Shown piece after piece: positions 56,440 to 64,000 of a stretch of 64,000 nucleotides of DNA. A program made the position numbers and the translations under genes. The stretch comes from Prionace glauca (Eukaryota; Chordata; Chondrichthyes; Carcharhiniformes; Carcharhinidae). Position 1 is the stretch's first letter, and every line of letters begins with the position of its first letter. The notes beneath the pieces were generated by a model. It searched no databases and had not been told where the DNA came from. It saw nothing but the letters and a program-made list of their open reading frames with translations. Where the stretch lies: NCBI GenBank assembly GCA_037974335.1, contig CM075760.1, forward strand, positions 69,059,477 to 69,123,476, read 5' to 3'.

Positions 56440-56910
56440 AGGACATAAGAAAGAAACATGAGAAATAGGAGCAGGAGTAGGCCATCTAGCCCTTCGAGTC
56501 TGCCCCGCCATTCAATAAGATCATGGCTGATCTGAAGTGGATCAGTTCCACTTTCCCGCTTTCTCCCCATAACCCTTAATTCCCTTGTCTGTCAAAATCT
56601 ACCCGTGTCTTAAATATATTCAACGAGGTAGCCTCCACCACTTCAATGGGCAGAGAATTCCAAAGATTCACCATCCCTTTGAGTGAAGAAGTTCCTCCTC
56701 AACTCTGACATAAAGTGCACCTCTCCCCCCCTTATCTTGAGGCTGTGCTCTCTAGTCCTGCTATCCTTTCTAAGTGGGAAGAATCCCTCTCCCTCTACCC
56801 TATCCATCCCTTTCATTATCTTATACGTCTCTATAACATCCCCCCTCATCCTTCTAAACTCCATGACAGACCAGTTTATGAGTGAATTCACTGAGGTTCT
56901 CCTCATTCTT
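56440..56910 (-). mobile_element. CR1-like LINE 3' end, cluster B
   Basis: Orthologous to 2898-3370: EFRRMRGDVIETYKIMKGMD, then RRNFFTQRDGE, where copy A reads FFTQRVVNLWN, so copy B has an extra frameshift near the end of the frame. Confidence 0.85.
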
Positions 56911-57152
56911 CATTCATTCTGTCTCTGGATTTGATCAGAAAAAGGCAGAGATGAAGGTGTCTTTACACGGGTGGGTCACTGGGTGGCGCAGTGACTCTGT
57001 CTCTAGAGGGTCCTGAGTTCAACCACATCCCACCCATGACTGGGGAGGACATGCCTATCTGGGAAAGGGGGGGAAACCGGATCATAGGGAAATGGAGCGA
57101 AGTTGATGGGTTTAGGAGAACGGAATTAAGCCAAGACCGGGATGGTTAAATT

Positions 57153-57169
57153 TTTATTCAAAATTTATT
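57153..57169 (-). terminator. Membrane-form poly(A) signals, cluster B
   Basis: Two AATAAA hexamers on the minus strand (TTTATT at 57153-57158 and 57164-57169), conserved with cluster A. Confidence 0.6.
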
Positions 57170-57618
57170 TAAAAATTCAGAGAATATTTTACAGCGAAAT
57201 TGTTTTTTTTAAAGTTAGGAAAGTGAACATAGCGATCGAGGTTCACATTGAGAACAGGAGACATGTACAGAGAATCCGTCAATATTTGTACATCTGTTAC
57301 ATTAACCAGAAAGAGAATACAAATCCTTAATAGAAAGAGGAATTAACAAACGTGAATAAGGAATGAGAAATTATTTATACATTAAGTTTACACTAGGAGG
57401 GAAACTATTAACCACAATAACATTATAACAAAAAACAACCTCGTACTTTTCACACTGAAAACTGAAATAATGTCTATTGTTGCCTCAGTTACAGATCCAG
57501 AATGATAAACTGAGAGAAATTTACTGATAGATTCACCGAGAGCAGATATTGTATTGGAGCCATACACAGATCTTTATAATCAGCTGAGGGAAATCTGCAG
57601 CGTCCAAAATTCAACCCA

Positions 57619-57627
57619 TCATTTGAT
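57619..57627 (-). CDS. IGHM: IgM TM2 exon coding part, cluster B
   Basis: After an acceptor identical to that in cluster A the exon reads ATC AAA TGA, completing the tail VKIK. Its conservation in sequence and distance from TM1 supports the assignment. Confidence 0.84.
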   Translation of the reverse strand: MK

Positions 57628-57761
57628 CTGTAAAATAAAGAGGCAATATTGAAGCAGATGTTTCTGATGCGGGACATTAATGTTTTTAATCAGTGAAACA
57701 ATGAGAGATTTTTCAAATCCATTCTGCCAGTTTGAAATGTGAGTGAATTGAATCATCTCAC

Positions 57762-57889
57762 CTTCACCAGAGTGACGGCAGTGCTGTAGAAAATGCTCAG
57801 GAAGAACAGGACGATGAATGTGGAAGCGGTTGTCCAGATGTTGCTGTTATCATCCTCACTGTCTTCAATCCAGATGCGGTCGGTGGGGT
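57762..57889 (-). CDS. IGHM: IgM TM1 exon, cluster B
   Basis: Identical in sequence and splice sites to the TM1 exon of cluster A as far as I can compare: acidic linker [16 protein letters not shown], hydrophobic span from [10 protein letters not shown] to AVTLVK, donor AAG|GTGAGA. Both clusters could therefore make a membrane receptor. Confidence 0.95.
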
Positions 57890-58454
57890 CTAGGGGACAG
57901 AGGCCAGGAAATGGAATTAGATTACTTTATTTATCCAGGGAATCTCATTGTTTTCTTTTCCCTCTTCTCCTTCATAAACTGTTCATTCATTCTCATGTCT
58001 AATTTTCAATGTATATCTCCTGTTAAATTCAGGACACTCAGTAACAGATCTCCATAACTATTTTCACACCTGATCCTTATTGGTATTCCTTGGAGAGTCC
58101 ATGTCAGAAAGCACTGAAGGTGTTTTCTTGATAATCAGTTCATTTTGAACTATTTGCCACTAACCCTTATTGAAGAATGTTCTGACTGATCTGGAGGAAC
58201 ATTCCCCTGTCAATGATTATTTCCACAGATGGTGACTGATCTGTAAACTGTGAATGCTGCTGTTTAAGATCTGGGATGTAATTTCCAATCTTTGCTTATT
58301 TACAGTGGAAATGTTTAGTAAATCATGAGCTTAACTCAGTTTCTCAACGTGTTTGGCGGTGTTTTGAGAATTGGGATAGTCATCGGTGTGTATGTCCATT
58401 CAAATTCACATTTAAATTTTACTTTCATCATTCACCTGCCGTTTGTATTAAAGA

Positions 58455-58562
58455 TTGTATGTGTGTGTGTGTGTGTGCGCGTCTGTGTGTGTGTGTGTCT
58501 GTGAGTCTGTGTGTGTGTGTGTGTGTGTGTGCGTCAGTGCGTGTGTGTGTGTGTGTCTGTGA

Positions 58563-58599
<37 letters not shown>

Positions 58600-60135
58600 C
58601 ACTTCCTGAGCTGCATTAATTTTTGGTCCTGAGTTAATCTGTGTGTATGAGGGATAATGAACATGTTCATTTGCCTGTGTTTGTTGATTTGTGTAATTGT
58701 GTGTCTGTGTGTATAATTTATTCTTCAGATATTGTGGATATATGACTATTATTGTGTGAAGTCTCTGTATATTTATTAATGCCACTCTTAACGTGTGCAC
58801 GTGTTTCTGCCTGTTTCAATGTGTTAATTTGTGTCACTCGAATAATGTTTCCTTCTCTTTCTGTGTGTGTCTGTTCCTCCGTGCGTTTGTGTGTGTATCT
58901 GTTGACATATTAGTGCATGTAAATTCGTGTTGGTAGTTATTTATAACAATGTGTCAGTGTATGGCTGTGTTTCCATGTGTAGTATTGTGTGCTGTGGTGT
59001 TCTGTTCTGAAGGAGCGTGTGAATGTTTGCATCCACATGTTTGTGTGAAAATATTTTGCTCTCTGTTCCTCTATATGCAGTGTGTTAATATTGTTATATC
59101 TATTTCCCTGTATAAGTGATAATGTGTATAACATTGTGGGTCTCTATATCTGTATTCATTTCAGCGTGAACGTGTGAGAACATGCATTTGTTTGAGTGTG
59201 TGCATCTATTTGTGTATGTTTTGGACCTGCATAAATGTTATCTGTCCGTATTGTGTGTATGCATGTATGTGTTTGTGTTTGTGTCCGTGTACCTAGTCCG
59301 TATGTTTAGGTAAGTGTGTACTTGTGTGTTTGTGTGTGTTTCTGCGGGCGTTTGTACATATCTGATAATTTGTGTGCATGTTTTGTTTTGTGCCTTCTTG
59401 TAAAAGTCCGTGTCTGTGTGTGCAGGTGTGGGTGTATGCCCCCTTGTGCATGCTTGTGTGCGTGTATATGTGTGTGCGTGTGTGTGTGTGTGTGTGTGTG
59501 CATGGTGCGTGTGGGACAGAGAGAGAGCGAGAGAGAAAGAGAGAGTATTTGTGTATGCACGCATTTTTGTTTGTATATGTATAGTCCATTAGTGTATTCG
59601 AGGGAGCGTGCTTGTTTGAGTTCGTTTGTGCGTATATTGTGTGTTCTTCTGATCCGTGTATGTGCATTTGTATTTATGAATGTATCTGTGTTTTTGTTGT
59701 GTATGTATTTGTGCGTATTGTGTATTTGTGAGATTCTGTGTCTGTATTTGAATGTGCCTGTCTATATTTCTGTGTGTGGGACTATGTGTATGCGTTTGTG
59801 TGTTATATTAACATTCTGTATTCGTGTGCATATGTATGAGTATGTGTATTTGTGCAATTGTGTCCACGTTTCTGTGTGTGCGTGTGTGTGTGTGTATGTG
59901 TGTGAGTGTCTAGTGTGTCTGTATGTGTGAATGTGTGTGTGTATGTGTGTGTGAGTGTGTGTATGTGTGTGTGAGTGCGTAGTGTGTGTATGTATGTGTG
60001 TGTGTGTCAGTGTGTAGTGTGTGTAGTGTGTGTAGTGTGTGTATGTGTGTGTGAGTGTGTGTATGTGTGTGTGAGAGTGTGCGTGTGTGTGTGTGAGTGT
60101 GTGAGTGTGTGTGTGAGTGTGGGTGTGTACGCCTG
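58455..60135. repeat. TG-rich repeats in CH4-TM1 intron, cluster B
   Basis: Pure (TG)n at 58455-58600 and degenerate TG-rich sequence at about 59170-60135, with unique spacer between, as in cluster A. The array lengths and interruptions differ between clusters, so they are useful markers to tell the copies apart. Confidence 0.92.
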
Positions 60136-61226
60136 TGTATGTATGTATAATTGTGACAGTTTTGGGCAGCATTATCAGTGTGTGTATTTTTTTAACTGTT
60201 GCTCCAAGTTTCACCGACCACAGTGAAGTGAATATGATCCAGACAACCCGGATAATGGAACATATTTTCAATGTTTTGCTGGAGAAATGTATTTTATGTG
60301 AGGGGCACGGTGATATCAGGAGAGAGAATGAAATAATTCATTGATGTATCTCAGAGATCTCAGGGACAGAACAGTTAAAACCCGGGGAGGAATCTATGAC
60401 TTGTTTAAATTTGTATTCTGGGAAATCAATGCCAGCAGATGATTAACAGGAACAAGAGTGTTGAGACATTTTAAATTATGTTGCATTAGTTTATATATAT
60501 ATTTCAATGATTAAGTTAATGATACTTCAAAATCTATAGCAAGTAAACCGGAAACTAATTTGTACTGTTGGCAACTGGGTCCTTATAGTAGAGACCTGTT
60601 CCCTTCCAAACACAGAAGAGGGAGGAGAGTGAGCTCAGAGTTTCCCTCTCCCTACCCGGTGATACAATGTCCCTGATGGTGCTAACCACTGAGGAGGTAC
60701 AGGTGAGTGGATTAAATAATGACATTCCTCCTCTTTTCATTGAGGAAGTTTTGGGACATGGATTAACTACTGCTCCTCCCCTCTCTTTGCTGGGTTAGTG
60801 GGAATCCAGGATGTTAACAATTTCACTCCATCTCAATCCGATGGGGGGAATATTTCTCCATGTTTTTGTGTGTGACCCTCACTTCAGTTCCCAGTGGGTG
60901 CGGTGCAGTAGCTTAAAGAGGTGGTCAATGAGAGAAACAGGGACACAGAGATCTAAATGTTGTGTTTGTGTGTCAGACATGTTAAAAATGTCGGAGTGTT
61001 TTCCCCTCAGCGGGAGGAAAGTCAGTGAAGATATTTTGCAGAATCCTGTAATGAATGTGCTCTATTCTATCCCTGACCCAGTGTCTATCTCCGCTGGGAG
61101 CACTGGTTCAACAATGTTGGGTCCGAGACATGAAAATATCTGACTCAAATCAAAGATATGGAAGTAAAACTGAAAAACAACCAATTAAACAATTGGGTAT
61201 TTCATTGATCGTTAGAGGAAAATGTT

Positions 61227-61241
61227 TTTATTCTTTTTATT
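61227..61241 (-). terminator. Secretory-form poly(A) signals, cluster B
   Basis: TTTATT at 61227-61232 and 61236-61241 on the plus strand, that is two AATAAA on the coding strand, about 30-45 bp after the CH4 stop. Confidence 0.85.
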
Positions 61242-61268
61242 GTAGTTTTTAATGGAAGTGAGTGACTC

Positions 61269-61660
61269 TCATTGACATGAATTAACAGTGTCCATCAGTG
61301 CAAGAGAAATGTTCACAAAACTGGGTTTACCGCTGGATTTGTCAACTGTTCTGTTGATGATCTTCAAGGGGATGGCTTCATGTCCCACCACACAGGAGTA
61401 AGAAGCGCCGCTGGACCATTCCTCTGCTGCAATGGATAACAGGCTGTACATGAAGAAGGAGCTATCGCCGTTCTCCGCCACCACCTCGGTGTTCCTGTAG
61501 TTCCCGGGATTCACCGGCTTGTCGTTGACGGTCCATTTGACGAAGATCTCTCGGGGGGAGAAACCTCTCACTAAGCAGCTGAGGGAGACGAAACTCTGAG
61601 CGGAGACGTCTTCTGCCGAGGGCAGGAGGACAGAGACGACCGGTTCCCGCGGATTTGGAT
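61269..61660 (-). CDS. IGHM: IgM CH4 exon with secretory tail, cluster B
   Basis: Same structure as in cluster A: acceptor 'tctgcag', phase-1 start, Cys in SLSCLVRGF-type core and YSCVVGHEA, Trp in VKWTVNDK, secretory tail ending MDTVNSCQ, internal membrane-splice donor at 61329-61331. Two residues differ in the region VVAENGDSS (VVADNGNSS in cluster A), and the Asn to Asp change removes an N-glycan sequon (NSS). No breaks. Confidence 0.96.
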
Positions 61661-62059
61661 CTGCAGAAAATGTACAATAAATGTCAATAAACTGGAGAGT
61701 TCTGGAGACAATGAAACCACAGGTTAAATCTCAGGAAAATGTGCTTCGCTTCTGATTTTAACTCTTCCCATTTTTGATTTGCAGCTTGGAGGGGAGGTGA
61801 ACACAATTGTTTTCTCAGATAACTCAGGGGGGGTGGAGTGGAAAGATTCAGAAAGTTTACAGCACAGAATCAGGCCATTCGGCCCAACTGATCTACTTTC
61901 CTTTTTGGTTTTCTGGTTTTTGATGCTCCACATCAGGCTCCTCCCTTCTTCTTCAATCTAAACCCAATAACATCGCCTTCAGTTCACTTTTCACTCATCA
62001 ACACATCAAACTCCCCAGAAAAATATCAATCGGCCCAGAGTCATTCAGTTCAGCAGAGT

Positions 62060-62437
62060 TCGCCTCCCATTCTCCTTCGCTCTAAGGACAAAAGCCCCAG
62101 CTCCCTTAACCTTTCCTCATAAGACCTACCCTCCAAACCAGGCAGCATCCTGGTAAATCTCCTCTGCACTCTCTCCAATGCTTCCACATCCTTCTTATAG
62201 TGAGGTGACTAGAACTGCACACAATATTCCAAATGTGGTCTCACCAAGGCCCTGTACACTTGCAGTATAACCCCACGGCTCTTAAACTCTAACCCCCTGT
62301 TAATAAACACTAACACACTTTAAGCCTTCTTCACGGCTCTATCCACTTTAGTGGCAATCTTCAGAGATCTGTGGATATGAACCCCGGGATCTCCCTGTTC
62401 CTCCACATTGCTCAGAACCCTGCTGTTGACCCTACAT
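62060..62437 (-). mobile_element. CR1-like LINE fragment in CH3-CH4 intron, cluster B
   Basis: Matches the 5' part of 8684-9409 in cluster A ('cctaccctccaaaccaggca', 'cctgctgttgaccctacatt'). The 3' end of the LINE and the neighbouring intron are missing, a net difference of about 420 bp. The junction lies near 62055 after 'gttcagcagagttcg'. Confidence 0.85.
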
Positions 62438-62462
62438 TTATTGCTTCAATCTCTCAGCTCAC

Positions 62463-62771
62463 CTGTTTCCTTGTGGATAGATGTTCTTAGAGGAGTCGGC
62501 AGATCCTGATGGCTCACCACGCACTCAAACACAGCCGCACTCAGCCAGGCTTGTGTGGAGATGCTTAATTTGCTGATCACGCTGTCACGATCCGCTCCGG
62601 GCTTTTCAGCAATCTCTGATTTCAAATACTTCCTGTCTCGGATCCAGGACACGTTAACTCCATCAGGAGCATGAGAAATGATGCAGGTTAAGGTCACGGT
62701 CGCCTCCAGTAAGACCTGTTCTATTGGTGGTGGCTGTATCTTCACTGTGGTATCAAGGCACGGGAGAGGAT
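62463..62771 (-). CDS. IGHM: IgM CH3 exon, cluster B
   Basis: Same length, splice sites and phases as the CH3 exon of cluster [19 protein letters not shown] start, Cys in TLTCIISHA and FECVVSHQD, Trp in VSWIRDRK. The only residue change I found is PLRTSI for PLRASI. No breaks. Confidence 0.95.
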
Positions 62772-63219
62772 CTGTGAATGAGAAATGAAAATGAGCCCTA
62801 GTTCCCCTTCAGAAGCAGGACAGCAGTCTTCAGCCTGAAGGAGACAAAGTTGCCTTCAATATATCAATCTCTAACTCTCGCCTTTCACCTTCCATGGCGA
62901 ATGGGAAGCCAGCTTGCTGTATGGAATTATTCCCTGTATTAAATATTGGAGCAGCGGTAACATTTCCATGAATCAGAATTGGAGAATTCCCAAACAAACA
63001 CACCATCCTGAACTCAAGGAAAAAGTACTGACCGTTGGTTTATAGATAGGGTGGATACACTTTCCAATATTTTACCCCTGTGCTGTGACCTGTGAAGCAG
63101 TCTAACACTTACTGTCTCTCCAAATTTTACCAGCTGTCTCAGGAACAAGCTGACATCAAGGCCACCTCACTCACTATATTGCTTCAAACCGAAAGGGGGC
63201 ACTCTTTTAAGGGGAGGCT

Positions 63220-63505
63220 GTGGTATATGGTGTTGTCAATGGGCTTATAACCTAGGGCAAGACTCTGGGGACACAGATTCGAATCCCATCATTGCAAATA
63301 TGAAATTTGAATTTTGTAAAAACGTGTAATTCAAAGTTGAAATGGTTCTCATGAAGCTATTGCTGTAAAACCCCTCCTAGTTCACAAATGTTCCTTACCA
63401 AAATCAACCTGCTGTCTTTATCTGGCCTGGCATGCATGTGACTCCAGATTCACAGCAACGTGAATGACACTTCAGTGCCCTCAGGTTTGGGAAATAAATG
63501 CACAT
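63220..63505 (+). mobile_element. tRNA-derived SINE in CH2-CH3 intron, cluster B
   Basis: Orthologous to 10195-10475 with a few base changes. Its presence in both clusters dates it before the duplication. Confidence 0.7.
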
Positions 63506-63687
63506 CTCAGGAAGGGATAACAAAAAATTGTTTTTCTGATGAAATTCTGAATGAGATATTGTCCTAATGCAGCAAACTACAGGACAATAACTCACAAGTT
63601 TTTCTATGCTTTGTACCAACTTGAATAGATCCCTAATTCTGATTAACATCAGAATGATATATGTTGTCCTGTGTTTGAGTCTCTTAC

Positions 63688-64000
63688 CCCGAGATACGCT
63701 GATGTTCTGACTCTGAGTGTCTCCTCGGTGAGTGACCTGGCAGGTATAGACCGCTTTGCTGAACCATTCCCCAGCGGAGACTGTCAGCCGACTACTGGCC
63801 GAGAAGTTCCCGTTCAATCGACAGGGGGGAGAGGCGACAATTCCTGAATGCGTGGGTTCCCCATTCTTCAGCCAACTCACTTCCATTGACCCTGGCTGGA
63901 AATCGATGATTGAACAGACGATGATTGCGAATTTCCTGTGTGAGATTTCTTCACTGGAACTCACGGTGAGGATAAGAGTTGGAGGGATCACAGGCGGAGG
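63688..64000 (-). CDS. IGHM: IgM CH2 exon, cluster B (cut by window edge)
   Basis: Donor CGGG|GTAAGA at 63687-63688. By comparison with cluster A the exon should start about 2 bp beyond the window, near 64002. Fold core as in cluster A: Cys in [11 protein letters not shown], Trp in VSWLKNGEP, Cys in YTCQVTHRG, with the extra Cys in PPCRLNG. Differences: IVASPP for IVTSPP and QSQNIS for QSLNIS. The frame is open throughout. Confidence 0.94.

Larger units (their letters stand above)
54307..64000 (-). repeat. Segmental duplication copy B (3' half of IgM cluster B)
   Basis: Near-identical to the copy starting at 757, including introns and transposon insertions. It runs off the right edge inside CH2. 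Confidence 0.93.

Noticed and set aside
1-64000. CRISPR array, operons or tRNA genes
   Set aside because: The DNA is vertebrate, direct repeats here are satellites or retroposons, and tRNA-like words all belong to SINE heads.

Overview
This window looks like genomic DNA from a cartilaginous fish, most likely a shark. It carries an IgM heavy-chain gene in the multi-cluster layout (V, two D, one J, four CH exons and membrane exons repeated as a unit), together with repeat families typical of elasmobranch genomes. All immunoglobulin exons read on the minus strand, so 5' to 3' runs right to left. The species cannot be named from the sequence alone.

Cluster A spans about 24.76 kb down to 3.6 kb and looks complete, intact and unrearranged. 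It has a palindromic TATA box, leader exon (24616-24661), VH exon (24178-24482) with a 23-RSS, D1 (12/22 RSS), D2 (12/12 RSS), J with a 23-RSS, an 11.2-kb J-C intron, CH1, CH2, CH3, CH4 with a secretory tail, paired secretory poly(A) signals, TM1, a minute TM2 coding part and membrane poly(A) signals. Splice phases agree at every junction (all phase 1 up to TM1). The RSS spacers enforce V-D1-D2-J order and forbid direct V-J joining. Secreted and membrane forms can be made by the same trick as mammalian mu: a cryptic donor inside CH4.

Cluster B (54.3-64 kb) is a near-identical copy of the 3' half of cluster A (TM2, TM1, CH4, CH3 and nearly all of CH2). Its CH1, J, D and V must lie beyond the right edge. 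The left breakpoint of the shared segment is near 757 / 54307. Both copies carry the same CpG-rich promoter-like element downstream of the gene, the same LINE fragments, the same SINE in the CH2-CH3 intron and the same (TG)n tracts.

The J-C intron of cluster A holds a 750-bp polypurine tract (G-rich on the coding strand, with AGCT motifs) about 1 kb upstream of CH1, where a switch region would sit. It is followed by a 2.7-kb GAGTGAG minisatellite, TG/GA repeats and old tandem duplications near J.

Between the clusters (25-54 kb) there is no intact host gene. A decayed second V region (32.5-33.3 kb) with about 2.5-3 kb of its 5' flank is an older copy of the V region of cluster A. The rest is mostly CR1-like and other LINE fragments, tRNA-derived SINEs and AT-rich degenerate repeats. 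One LINE copy (37.6-40.6 kb) keeps a long reverse-transcriptase reading frame. I saw no convincing LTR retrovirus, DNA transposon, CRISPR array or RNA gene.
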